NCBI RefSeq assembly: GCF_021117405.1
Contig: NZ_CP088251.1
Span: 434,001-498,000, forward strand
Direction of reading: 5' to 3'
DNA length: 64,000 nt
Source: Frateuria edaphi
GTDB lineage: Bacteria; Pseudomonadota; Gammaproteobacteria; Xanthomonadales; Rhodanobacteraceae
Positions 1-8,529 of the stretch are shown in pieces; position 1 is the stretch's first letter, and each line of letters begins with the position of its first letter. A model generated the notes under the pieces. That model worked only from the letters and a program-made list of their open reading frames with translations. It did not search any database and was not told the DNA's origin. A program made the position numbers and the translations under genes.

Positions 1-151
1 GCTCATGATGCTCAACGGAACCCGCGGGTTCGACGCGACCGTGGTGGGCGGCGCCTGCGTGGCGTTGGCCGTGGCCGGGCTGTTCGCCTGCCTGCTGCCC
101 GCGCTGCGCGCTGCGCGCGTGCCGCCGATGCGTGCCTTGCAAGGGGAGTGA
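1..151 (+). CDS. FtsX-type ABC transporter permease, C-terminal fragment
   Basis: The reading frame is open from the left edge and stops with TGA at 149-151, leaving 49 codons. The visible part is a hydrophobic helix (VVGGACVALAVAGLFACLL) followed by a short basic tail ending RVPPMRALQGE. That ending is typical of the last transmembrane segment and cytoplasmic tail of FtsX/MacB-type permeases, where a 'DPMxAL' like motif closes the protein. The next gene starts four bases after the stop and is another permease of the same superfamily, so the two are very probably co-transcribed and may form one efflux complex. The ATPase and any membrane-fusion partner would lie upstream of the window. Function beyond 'permease' cannot be read from this fragment. 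Confidence 0.75.
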   Translation, partial: LMMLNGTRGFDATVVGGACVALAVAGLFACLLPALRAARVPPMRALQGE

Positions 152-155
152 AGAG

Positions 156-2594
156 ATGCTGCTGCGAGAACTGCAGGCCGCCTGGCGCAGGCTGGCGCAC
201 CGACCCGGGTATGCCGCGCTTTCCATCGCCGTGCTCGGCGTGGGGCTGGGCGTGGTGGTGTTCCTGTTCAGCCTGATCAACACGCTGATCCTGACGCCCC
301 TGCCGCTGCCGTATGGCGACCGTTTGATGGCGGTGGGCGAACTCAACCGCGGCAACGGAAGTGTCGGCGATACCGGCATCGGCATCGGCGACCTCGACAC
401 CGATCAATATCTGCGCCTTGCGGCATCGTTGCGCGGCGTGGATGCCACCGGCGGCTACCTCGGCGTCGGGGTGTCGCTCGATACCGGCGGCGGAGCCACG
501 CGTATGGATGGCGTGCGGCTGACCGCCTCGATGATGGACCTGCTGGGCGCCAGGCCGCTGCTCGGCCGTGGCCTGCTGGCCACAGACGACCAGCCGGGCA
601 CGCCGCCGGTGGTGCTGCTGGGCGAGGACCTGTGGCGGCACGCCTTTGCCGCAGATCCGCATGTCGTCGGCCGCGCGGTGCGCGTCAATGGCGACTGGGC
701 CACCGTGGTCGGCGTGATGCCGGCCAGTTTCGCCTTCCTCGGCGGCGATCCCCAATTGTGGATGCCGCTGCGCCTGGATCCCGCGCACGGCACGGACCTG
801 TACATGGTCGCGCGATTGAAGACCGGTACCACGCTCGCGGCGGCGCGGCAGGAACTCTCCGCGCTGGACGCGCGCCTGCGTCGCGAGCTGCCCAAGTGGC
901 GCGAGCAGCAGCAACTGGTGATCAAGCCGTTTTCAACCAGCTTCGTGCAGGAGGACACCCGCCACTGGGTTTGGCTGATGTTCGGCGCCGGCGTGCTGGT
1001 GCTGTTGCTGGCCTGCGTGAACGTGGCCAACCTGCAACTGGTGCAGACGCTCAACCGCCGCCGCGAGATGGCCGTGCGCAGCGCACTGGGTTGCGGCCGC
1101 GCGCGGCTGATGGCAGGCGCGCTGGCCGAAAGCCTGTGGCTGTGCGCCGCGGCGCTGGCGGCCGCGCTGCCGATCGCTCACTACGGCAACCGCTGGCTGC
1201 TGGCGACCTTCGCCGAAAGCGACAAGGCACCTGCTACGTTCCTGCGTTTCGGCGTCGACGGCAGCGTGCTGGGCTTCGCCGTCGCCGTGGCGCTGGCAAG
1301 CACCGCGCTGGCCGGCGTCGTTCCCGCCTGGCGCGCCGGGCGCACTGACCTGAAGGACGCGCTGCACGATGGCGGCAAGGGTTCCGCCGGCGGCTTCGCG
1401 CGGGTGGCCCGTGGGCTGGTGGTGGCGGAGATCGCCTTGACCGTGGTGCTGCTGGTCGGCGCCGGCATGTTCGTGCGCGCGCTCGACCATCTGCTTTCCC
1501 AGCCGCTCGCCGGCGCGCAGCACGCCGACCAGGTGCTGACCGCGCACGTCGCGCTGCCGCGTCCGGGCTATCCCGACAGCGCCGCGCGCATCGGCTTCCT
1601 CGAACGCGCCGGCGAGCGCCTGCGGGTCGACGCGGGCGTGCTGGCGGCGACCGCCACCAACACCGTGCCGGGCGCCGAGCTGGGCAGCCACGAAACCGTC
1701 GCCGCCGAAGGCCAGCCGCGTCCGGTCGACGGGTGGCCGGAAGCGCAGATGGGTATCGTCGACCCGTACTTCCTCGACGTGTTCGGCGTGCGCCTGCTCG
1801 AAGGCCGCTTCTTCGACGCGCGCGACGCGGCCGGCAGCCTGCCGGTGGCGGTAGTGGACCGCAAGACCGCCGCGGCCCTGTGGCCAGGACGCGACGCGCT
1901 GGGCCAACACCTGGTGCTTTATCCCGATCGCGAATACACCAGCACGCTCACCGTGGTGGGCGTGACCGAGCCGCTGCAACTGGACAGCGCGCTCGAGCGG
2001 GCGCGGCCCGGCCTGCTGGTGCCGCTGGCGCAGTCCGCACACATGGGTCCGCTGCAGGCGGTGGGCCTGGCGGTGCGCGTGCGCGGCGCCGCGGGGACCT
2101 ACGCACCGCGGCTGGCCGCCGTGGTGCACGGCGTGGATGCGCAGGCCGCCGCCTATGCATTGCACAGCCAGGCGCGCGGCGCCGCGACGGACCGCGTCTA
2201 CCTGGTCGTACTGACCGAGGTGTTCAGCGCGCTGGGCCTGGTGGCACTGCTGCTCGCTGCGGCAGGCCTGTACGGCGTGCTCGCCTTCTCGGTGGCGCAG
2301 CGCACGCGCGAAATCGGCATCCGTCGCGCGATCGGCGCCGGCCATGGCGCCGTGGTGCGCGAGGTGGGGCGGCAGGTGTCGTGGCAGCTCGGCCTGGGCC
2401 TGGCGATCGGGCTGGCGCTGGCGTGGCCGTGGTCGAACCTGCTGGCCGATCCGGGCCTGCATACGCGGGCGCACGATGCGGCCGTGCTGCTGCCGGTGAT
2501 GGTGCTGGTGGCCGGCATCGCGCTGCTGTCGTCGCTGCTGCCGGTGGTGCGCGCGTTGCGCGTCGATCCGGCGGTGGCGTTGAGGTACGAGTGA
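156..2594 (+). CDS. Duplicated FtsX/MacB-like ABC transporter permease (ADOP type)
   Basis: This 812-residue integral membrane protein has an N-terminal helix (about residues 18-40), a MacB-like periplasmic core (about 45-245), and an FtsX transmembrane block from about 272. A second periplasmic core and a second FtsX block with the conserved 'RTREIGIRRAIGA' loop follow near 720. Two FtsX halves in one chain is the layout of the ADOP (duplicated orphan permease) group. ATG at 156 is chosen because a GGGGAG ribosome site (143-148) precedes it; an upstream ATG at 132 lies inside the previous gene. The protein lacks an ATPase domain, so it must use an ATPase encoded elsewhere, probably upstream. 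Substrate is unknown; MacB-type systems export peptides, macrolides or lipoprotein-linked cargo. The two-component genes that follow may regulate it. Confidence 0.88.
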   Translation: MLLRELQAAWRRLAHRPGYAALSIAVLGVGLGVVVFLFSLINTLILTPLPLPYGDRLMAVGELNRGNGSVGDTGIGIGDLDTDQYLRLAASLRGVDATGGYLGVGVSLDTGGGATRMDGVRLTASMMDLLGARPLLGRGLLATDDQPGTPPVVLLGEDLWRHAFAADPHVVGRAVRVNGDWATVVGVMPASFAFLGGDPQLWMPLRLDPAHGTDLYMVARLKTGTTLAAARQELSALDARLRRELPKWREQQQLVIKPFSTSFVQEDTRHWVWLMFGAGVLVLLLACVNVANLQLVQTLNRRREMAVRSALGCGRARLMAGALAESLWLCAAALAAALPIAHYGNRWLLATFAESDKAPATFLRFGVDGSVLGFAVAVALASTALAGVVPAWRAGRTDLKDALHDGGKGSAGGFARVARGLVVAEIALTVVLLVGAGMFVRALDHLLSQPLAGAQHADQVLTAHVALPRPGYPDSAARIGFLERAGERLRVDAGVLAATATNTVPGAELGSHETVAAEGQPRPVDGWPEAQMGIVDPYFLDVFGVRLLEGRFFDARDAAGSLPVAVVDRKTAAALWPGRDALGQHLVLYPDREYTSTLTVVGVTEPLQLDSALERARPGLLVPLAQSAHMGPLQAVGLAVRVRGAAGTYAPRLAAVVHGVDAQAAAYALHSQARGAATDRVYLVVLTEVFSALGLVALLLAAAGLYGVLAFSVAQRTREIGIRRAIGAGHGAVVREVGRQVSWQLGLGLAIGLALAWPWSNLLADPGLHTRAHDAAVLLPVMVLVAGIALLSSLLPVVRALRVDPAVALRYE

Positions 2595-2672
2595 CGCGCT
2601 CCAGCTCTCTCTCTCCCGGGAGGGGCGAGTGAGCAGGGCGCTATGCTGCATTTCCATAAACCAGGCGACCGC

Positions 2673-4055
2673 ATGACCAAGCCCGACCCCACCGTGTTGC
2701 TGGCCGACGACCAGGCCGACGTGCGCGAAGCGCTGCGCCTGCTGCTGAAATCCGACGGCCTGGCCAGCGTGGCCGCCGACGGTCCGTTCGCGGCGCTGGA
2801 CGCCTTGCGCCGACGGGAGTTCGCCTGCGCGCTGATCGACCTCAACTACACCCGCGACACCACCTCGGGCGAGGAGGGACTCGACCTGCTGGCGCGCTTG
2901 CGCGAACAGGCGCCGGAGCTGCCGGTCGTGGTGATGACCGCCTGGGGCAACGTGCCGCTGGCCGTGGAGGCGATGCGCCGGGGCGCCGCCGATTTCATCG
3001 AGAAGCCGTGGGACAACGCGCGCCTGCTGCGCGTGCTGCGTGCGCAGATCGCTCTGTCCGAGGGCTCGCGCCGGCAGCGCCGCCTGGAGGCCGAGAACGC
3101 ACTGCTGCGCGGCTCGGCCGACGTGATCGCCGAATCGGCGTCGATGCGCCGCGTGCTGGAGCTGGTCGCGCGCATCGCGCCCAGCGACGCCAACGTGCTG
3201 GTGCTCGGCGAGAACGGCACCGGCAAGGGCGTGATCGCGCAACTGCTGCACGAACGCTCGGGACGGGCCGCGCGCTCGCTGGTCAAGGTCAACATGGGCG
3301 GCATCGCCGAGAGCGTGTTCGAGTCGGAGATGTTCGGCCACGTGCGCGGCGCGTACACCGACGCCAAGGGCGAGCGCATCGGCCGCTTCGAACTGGCCGA
3401 CGGCGGCACGCTGTTCATGGACGAGGTCGGCAACGTGCCGGCCGCGCAGCAGCCCAAGCTGCTGCGCGTGCTGGAGGACGGGGAGTTCGAACGGCTCGGT
3501 TCCTCGCGCACGCAGAAGGTCGACGTGCGGCTGGTGTCGGCGACCAATGCCGACCTCGACGCCGACGTCGCCGCCGGCCGCTTCCGCAAGGATCTGCTCT
3601 ACCGCCTCAACACGCTGGAGGTCCGCCTGCCGCCGCTGCGCGAGCGCGTGGAAGACATCCTGCCGCTGGCCCGCGCATTCCTGGCCCGCAGCGCGCAACG
3701 CTACGGTCGCCACGGCCTGGCGCTGGGGCCCTCGGCCGAGCGCGCACTGCTCGCCTGGCGCTGGCCCGGCAACGTGCGCGAACTGCAGCACCTGATGGAG
3801 CGCGCCGCGCTCCTGGCCGACCGCGACCAGGTGGACGCGGCGGCGCTCAATTTCGGTGCACCGGCCCAACCGTCGCTGGATCTCGACGGCATGACCCTGG
3901 AGCAGGCCGAGGCCTGGCTGGTCGCGCGAGCGGTCGAGCGCCACGAAGGCAACCTGCAGCGCGCGGCCGATGCGCTGGGCATCACACGCCAGTCGCTGTA
4001 CCGCCGGCTGGAGAAACACGACCTGCGCGCGGCCGGTACCGATGCCGGGGACTGA
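2673..4055 (+). CDS. Sigma54-dependent response regulator, NtrC family
   Basis: The protein is a 460-residue DNA-binding activator with three parts. The receiver domain (1-120) has acidic pair D12-D13, phospho-acceptor D56, T89 and K111. An AAA+ sigma54-interaction domain follows, with Walker A GENGTGKG at about 179-186 and Walker B GTLFMDE at about 245-250. The Fis-type helix-turn-helix (NLQRAADALGITRQSLYRR) is at the C terminus. The sigma54-contacting loop reads GAYTDA (226-231) rather than GAFTGA, an unusual variant. ATG at 2673 is preferred because translation then begins just ahead of the receiver; an in-frame ATG at 2643 would add ten residues. It is followed with overlap or a very short gap by a histidine kinase, which should phosphorylate D56. 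Target promoters are probably those of the neighbouring permease operon, which is an inference from position. Confidence 0.93.
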   Translation: MTKPDPTVLLADDQADVREALRLLLKSDGLASVAADGPFAALDALRRREFACALIDLNYTRDTTSGEEGLDLLARLREQAPELPVVVMTAWGNVPLAVEAMRRGAADFIEKPWDNARLLRVLRAQIALSEGSRRQRRLEAENALLRGSADVIAESASMRRVLELVARIAPSDANVLVLGENGTGKGVIAQLLHERSGRAARSLVKVNMGGIAESVFESEMFGHVRGAYTDAKGERIGRFELADGGTLFMDEVGNVPAAQQPKLLRVLEDGEFERLGSSRTQKVDVRLVSATNADLDADVAAGRFRKDLLYRLNTLEVRLPPLRERVEDILPLARAFLARSAQRYGRHGLALGPSAERALLAWRWPGNVRELQHLMERAALLADRDQVDAAALNFGAPAQPSLDLDGMTLEQAEAWLVARAVERHEGNLQRAADALGITRQSLYRRLEKHDLRAAGTDAGD

Positions 4056-4077
4056 GCCGCTCGCACGTGCCGGTCGC

Positions 4078-5397
4078 ATGCCGCGCTTCGAGCGGCGCGT
4101 GCTCGCCGGCAGCCTGCTGGTGGCCGCACCGGCGTTACTGGCCGCGCTGCTGCTCGTTCTGCGGCCGCCGGCGGAAGCCGCCCTGCGCTGGGTGCTGCTC
4201 GCCGTAGCCGCCATCCTGACCATCGCGCTGACGCGGTGGCAGTACCGCCGCGTGGTGTTCCCGCTGTACACCCTGTCCGGCCTGCTCGAAGCGCTGCGCG
4301 AGGGTGACTACAGCCTGCGCGGCGTACAGGGCGGCGTACTGGGCGACGTGGTCTACGACATCAATGCGCTGGCCGAGCGGCTGCAGAAGGAACGCCTCGA
4401 GTTCGAGGAGTCGGCGCACCTGCTGGGCAAAACCCTGACCGCGCTGGACAGTGCCGTATTCGTGTTCGACGAGGCGCTCACCTTGCGCCTGATGAACCCG
4501 GCGGGGCAGCGCCTGCTCGATGCCGGTCGCCACCGGTTGTTCGGCCTGGGCGCCGCCGAGCTCGGCCTTGCAGGCCTGCTGGATGGGCCGCCGGACCAGG
4601 TCGCCCTGCACGCGTTTCCGGGCCGCAGCGGCCGCTTCCAGGTGCGCCATGCGGCGTTGCGCAGTGGCGGACGCGGCGGGCGGCTGCTGGTGATCAACGA
4701 CGTCGGCCGCGTGCTGCGCGAGGAGGAACGTGCCGCCTGGCAGCGCCTGCTGCGCGTGCTCGGGCACGAGGTCAACAACTCGCTGGCGCCGATCCAGTCG
4801 ATGGCCGGCACGCTTGCCACGCTCGCGGCGCGCGAACCGTTGCCGGAGGATTGGCGGGAGGATTTCCGCAAGGGGCTGGAAGTCATCGGGAACCGCGCCG
4901 GGGCGCTGGCGCGCTTCCTCACCGGCTACGGGAAGCTGGCGCGCCTGCCCTCGCCGCAACGCACCCCGCTGGACCTGCGCGACGTGGTCGCGAAGGTTGC
5001 GCGGCTGCCATTGGCGCACGCATGCGAGGTCACGCTGGAAGAGGGCGGCCCGCTGATGGTCGACGGCGATGCCGATCAGCTGGAGCAGGCCTTGATCAAC
5101 CTGGTGCGCAACGCGGTCGAGGCTGCGGAAGGCCATGTGCGCGTGCGCTGGCGCCGGCAGGGCGAGCGGGCGTCGATCGAGGTCCTGGACGACGGCCCCG
5201 GGCCGCCGCCGAGCGAGAACCTGTTCGTGCCTTTCTTCACCACCAAGCCCGGCGGTTCCGGCATCGGCCTGGCGCTGGCGCGGCAGATCGCCGAGGCGCA
5301 CGACGGCGGCGTGGCGCTGTCCGCGCGCGACGATGGGAAGCCGGGCGCGCTGGCGTGCCTGTGGTTGCCCGCCCGGCCCGCGGGTACATCCTCGTAG
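4078..5397 (+). CDS. Membrane sensor histidine kinase (NtrB-like)
   Basis: This is a kinase of about 439 residues, partner of the sigma54 regulator just upstream. Two close transmembrane helices at the N terminus (about residues 8-50) leave almost no periplasmic loop. A HAMP-like linker and a PAS-like segment (about 115-200) follow, so the signal is probably sensed in the membrane or cytoplasm. The H-box is GHEVNNSLAPIQ with the phosphorylated histidine at about 230. The N-box is NLVRNAVEAA, and the ATP lid shows DDGPGP, FTTKPGGSGIGLALA. No strong ribosome site marks the start: ATG 4078 gives a standard N terminus (MPRFERRV), while ATG 4042 would overlap the regulator's stop and is the alternative. 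Transcription continues from the upstream genes. The ligand is unknown. Confidence 0.9.
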   Translation: MPRFERRVLAGSLLVAAPALLAALLLVLRPPAEAALRWVLLAVAAILTIALTRWQYRRVVFPLYTLSGLLEALREGDYSLRGVQGGVLGDVVYDINALAERLQKERLEFEESAHLLGKTLTALDSAVFVFDEALTLRLMNPAGQRLLDAGRHRLFGLGAAELGLAGLLDGPPDQVALHAFPGRSGRFQVRHAALRSGGRGGRLLVINDVGRVLREEERAAWQRLLRVLGHEVNNSLAPIQSMAGTLATLAAREPLPEDWREDFRKGLEVIGNRAGALARFLTGYGKLARLPSPQRTPLDLRDVVAKVARLPLAHACEVTLEEGGPLMVDGDADQLEQALINLVRNAVEAAEGHVRVRWRRQGERASIEVLDDGPGPPPSENLFVPFFTTKPGGSGIGLALARQIAEAHDGGVALSARDDGKPGALACLWLPARPAGTSS

Positions 5398-5425
5398 GAG
5401 CGCACCCCGTGCGTGGCCGCTAGCC
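5393..5425. repeat. REP-like palindrome (GTAGGAGCGCACC type)
   Basis: The short spacer between the convergent kinase and uup genes contains GTAGGAGCGCACC followed by a partly complementary CGTGCGTGGCCGC. Elements beginning GTAGGAGCG are common extragenic palindromes in Xanthomonadales and pseudomonads. A related but longer copy lies in inverted orientation near 26216-26275. The first bases overlap the kinase stop codon. With only one clear copy of this exact form here, the assignment is tentative. Confidence 0.4.
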
Positions 5426-5429
5426 CGGC

Positions 5430-7301
5430 TCAGCCTTCCAGTTCGCTCCAGCGGGCGTAGGCCGTGTCGAGCTCGGTCTGCAGCTTCGCGAGGGCTTCGT
5501 TGGCCTGCACGATGGTGGCGCTGTCCTGCTGGAAGAACGCGGGCTCGTTCATGGCGGCCGAGCGCTCGGCGACTTCGCTTTCGAGCTGCTCGATGCGCAC
5601 CGGCAACAGCTCCAGCTCACGCTGGTCCTTGAAGCTCAGCTTGCGCCGGACGGGAACCGGCGCGGGCGCGGCGGCGGGACTGGCGGCGGGTGCAGCTGTG
5701 CTCCTGGCCGGGGTGGCAGCCGGCGGCGCGGGGCGCTGGCGCAACCAGTCGCTGTAGCCGCCCACGTATTCGCCGACCTGGCCCTCGCCCTCGAGCACCA
5801 GCGTGCTGGAGACCACGTTGTCCAGGAATGCGCGGTCGTGCGAGACCAGCAGCAGCGTGCCGGTGTACTCGGTCAGCAGCTCTTCGAGCAGCTCCAGCGT
5901 TTCCACGTCCAGGTCGTTGGTCGGTTCGTCCATCACCAGCAGGTTGGATGGCTGGGCGAACAGCTTGGCCAGCAGCAGGCGGTTGCGCTCGCCGCCGGAG
6001 AGGCGGGTGATCGGTGCGCGCGCGCGCTCGGGCGAGAACAGGAAATCCTGCAGGTAGCCGATCACGTGCTTGCGCTGCCCGCCGAGCTCGATGTACTCGC
6101 GCCCCTGTGCCACGTTGTCGAGCGCGTTGAGCCGCTCGTCCAGTTGCACGCGGTGCTGGTCGAAATACGCGATCTGGATGCCGGTGCCGAGCTCCACCGT
6201 GCCGCGCTGGGGCTTAAGTTCGCCGAGCATGATCTTCAGCAGCGTGCTCTTGCCCGCGCCGTTGGGACCGATGATGCCGATGCGGTCGCCGCGCATGACG
6301 GTGGTCGAGAGATCGTCGATCAGCACGCGGCCGCCGTAGGCCTGGTGCACGTGGTCGAGCTCGATCACCTTCTTGCCCGAGGCCTGCGCGCTGGCCAGCG
6401 TCATCTTCGCGTTGCCCGAGAGCTCGCGCCGCTCGGCGCGTTCGCGACGCATCGCCTTGAGCGCCCGCACGCGGCCTTCGTTGCGGGTGCGCCGGGCCTT
6501 GATGCCCTGGCGGATCCACACTTCCTCCTGCGCCAGCTTGCGGTCGAAGTGCGCGTTGGCCTGGGCCTCGGCGTGCAGTCGTTCCTCGCGCCGGCGCAGG
6601 TAATTGTCGTAGTCGCCGGGCCAGTCGGTGAGCTGGCCGCGGTCGATCTCCACGATGCGCGTGGCCAGTGCGCGCAGGAAACTGCGATCGTGGGTCACGA
6701 ACACGATCGAGCCGTCGAAGGACTTGAGGAAACCTTCGAGCCAGTCGATCGCCTCGATGTCCAGGTGGTTGGTCGGTTCGTCCAGCAGCAGCACGTCGGG
6801 CTTCTGCACCAGCGCCTGCGCCAGCAGCACGCGGCGCTTCATGCCGCCGGAGAGCGCGGCGAAGTCGGTTTCGCCCGGCAGCTCGAGCCGCGCGAGCACC
6901 TCGTTCACCCGGCGGTCAAGATCCCAGCCCTGGCGCGCCTCGATCTCGTGCTGGACATCGCCGAGCGCCTCGAGGTCGCCCGCGGCCAGCAAATGGTGGT
7001 AACGCGCCAGCAGCAGGCCCAGGTCGCCCAGGCCCTCGGCCACTACGTCGAACACGGAGCCGGCGGTCGATTGCGGCACCTCCTGCGCCATCCGAGCCAC
7101 GACGATGCCGTTCTGCACCCTCACTTCACCGTCGTCGGGGTGCAATTCCCCGGCGATCAACTTCATCAGTGTGGACTTCCCCTCGCCATTGCGGCCGACG
7201 ACGCAAACGCGTTCGCCGCGCTCGATCGACAGGTCGACATCGGCAAGCAGGAGGGGGCCGCCGATGCTGAAATCGACGCGCTGCAATTGGATCAGGGACA
7301 T
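5430..7301 (-). CDS. uup: ABC-F family ATPase Uup
   Basis: This 623-residue soluble protein has two ABC ATPase domains in tandem and no membrane segments. Domain 1 has Walker A GRNGEGKS (36-43), signature LSGGMKRR and Walker B LLLDEPTNHLD. Domain 2 has GPNGAGKS, LSGGERNR and LVMDEPTNDLD. A linker helix rich in Arg lies between them, and a charged C-terminal coiled coil (last about 90 residues) follows an Ala/Pro-rich stretch. That C-terminal extension separates Uup from EttA and YbiT. Uup is a ribosome- and DNA-associated ABC-F protein linked to transposon precise excision and to ribosome assembly and rescue. It stands alone on the minus strand, convergent with the kinase gene and divergent from the glycosyltransferase gene. 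Confidence 0.93.
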   Translation of the reverse strand: MSLIQLQRVDFSIGGPLLLADVDLSIERGERVCVVGRNGEGKSTLMKLIAGELHPDDGEVRVQNGIVVARMAQEVPQSTAGSVFDVVAEGLGDLGLLLARYHHLLAAGDLEALGDVQHEIEARQGWDLDRRVNEVLARLELPGETDFAALSGGMKRRVLLAQALVQKPDVLLLDEPTNHLDIEAIDWLEGFLKSFDGSIVFVTHDRSFLRALATRIVEIDRGQLTDWPGDYDNYLRRREERLHAEAQANAHFDRKLAQEEVWIRQGIKARRTRNEGRVRALKAMRRERAERRELSGNAKMTLASAQASGKKVIELDHVHQAYGGRVLIDDLSTTVMRGDRIGIIGPNGAGKSTLLKIMLGELKPQRGTVELGTGIQIAYFDQHRVQLDERLNALDNVAQGREYIELGGQRKHVIGYLQDFLFSPERARAPITRLSGGERNRLLLAKLFAQPSNLLVMDEPTNDLDVETLELLEELLTEYTGTLLLVSHDRAFLDNVVSSTLVLEGEGQVGEYVGGYSDWLRQRPAPPAATPARSTAAPAASPAAAPAPVPVRRKLSFKDQRELELLPVRIEQLESEVAERSAAMNEPAFFQQDSATIVQANEALAKLQTELDTAYARWSELEG

Positions 7302-7452
7302 CCGCCGATTCTAATCGATATGGCCTGGACCATAGGGCCCGATCGACAGGGTCTGGACGCTTCGGCCCAAGGAATGACGGCCCGGCGGTTGCGGCGTGCA
7401 CGAGGCCCGCTGATGGCGCCTCAGGCCTGGAGGCCGGACGCCGAGGATTCCC

Positions 7453-8529
7453 ATGCGCATCGCCCAGATCACCCCGCTCTGCGAATCGGTTCCGCCGCGC
7501 CTTTACGGCGGCACCGAACGCATCGTCTCCTGGCTCACCGATACCCTGGTCGAACTGGGCCACGACGTGACCCTGTTCGCCAGCGCCGATGCCCGCACCC
7601 GCGCGGAGCTGGTGGCGGTGCGCGACCAGGCGATCCGGCTCGACCCCACGACGCAGAAATCCGAACTGGCCGCGCACCTGTCGATGCTGCAGGAAGTGCG
7701 TCGCCGCGCGGACGAATTCGACGTCCTGCACTTCCACGTCGACATGCTGCATTTCCCCATGTTCGAAGATTGCGCCGGGCGCACGCTGACCACGCTGCAC
7801 GGCCGGCTTGATTTGAAGGACCTGGCCGAGGTGTACCGGCGCTGGCCGCGGTACCCGCTGGTATCGATCTCGCACCACCAGCGCCAGCCGCTGCACTTCG
7901 CCAACTGGGCCGGCACCGTGCCGCACGGCCTGCCCGAACACCTGCTTCGCCCGCATCCCAATCCGGCGGGCGGCTACCTTGCCTTCCTCGGCCGCATCTC
8001 GCCGGAGAAGCGGCCCGACCGCGCCATCGCGATCGCCCGTGCCAGCGGCATGCCGCTGAAGATCGCGGCCAAGGTCGACCTGGCCGACCGCGCCTACTTC
8101 CACGAGGAGATCCAGCCGCTGCTGGACGACCCGCTGGTGGAATTCATCGGGGAGATCGGCGATGGCGACAAGGAGGCTTTCCTGGGCAATGCCGCGGCGC
8201 TGCTGTTCCCGATCGACTGGCCCGAGCCCTTCGGTCTGGTGATGATCGAGGCGATGGCCTGCAGCACGCCGGTGATCGCGTGGAATTGCGGTTCGGTGCC
8301 GGAAGTGATCGACGATGGCGTCAACGGCTTCATCGTCGATAGCGAACCCGAAGCCGTGGACGCCGTGCGCCGGTTGCCGCAGATCGACCGGCGGCAGGTG
8401 CGCGCCACCTTCGAGCGGCGTTTCTCCGCCGAGATCATGGCAAGCAACTACGTGGACCTTTACGAACGACGCTGCCGTGTCGCCCCGGCGCTGCCGGCGT
8501 GGCCGGTGGCCTGGGAGGCGGCACGATGA
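7453..8529 (+). CDS. GT4-family glycosyltransferase
   Basis: This 358-residue cytoplasmic GT-B enzyme has an N-terminal half with the RLYGGTERIV acceptor-side motif. The C-terminal half has GRISPEKRPDRAIAIA and the nucleotide-sugar motif EPFGLVMIEAMACSTPVIA, ending in GSVPEVIDDGVNGFIV, all hallmarks of GT4 retaining transferases. A GAGGA ribosome site lies just before ATG 7453. Its stop codon overlaps the start of the next gene (ATGA at 8526-8529), a debranching-enzyme homologue. The two are therefore translationally coupled and probably act on the same glycan. Donor and acceptor cannot be read from sequence; the neighbour suggests an alpha-glucan or a glucosylated small molecule. No lipopolysaccharide or exopolysaccharide genes flank it. 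Confidence 0.88.
   Translation: MRIAQITPLCESVPPRLYGGTERIVSWLTDTLVELGHDVTLFASADARTRAELVAVRDQAIRLDPTTQKSELAAHLSMLQEVRRRADEFDVLHFHVDMLHFPMFEDCAGRTLTTLHGRLDLKDLAEVYRRWPRYPLVSISHHQRQPLHFANWAGTVPHGLPEHLLRPHPNPAGGYLAFLGRISPEKRPDRAIAIARASGMPLKIAAKVDLADRAYFHEEIQPLLDDPLVEFIGEIGDGDKEAFLGNAAALLFPIDWPEPFGLVMIEAMACSTPVIAWNCGSVPEVIDDGVNGFIVDSEPEAVDAVRRLPQIDRRQVRATFERRFSAEIMASNYVDLYERRCRVAPALPAWPVAWEAAR

Noticed and set aside
933-4271. A 1112-codon open frame on the minus strand under the permease and two-component genes
   Set aside because: Composition is that of a shadow frame (His, Gln, Arg, Ala), with no recognisable domain, and the plus strand encodes conserved proteins throughout.
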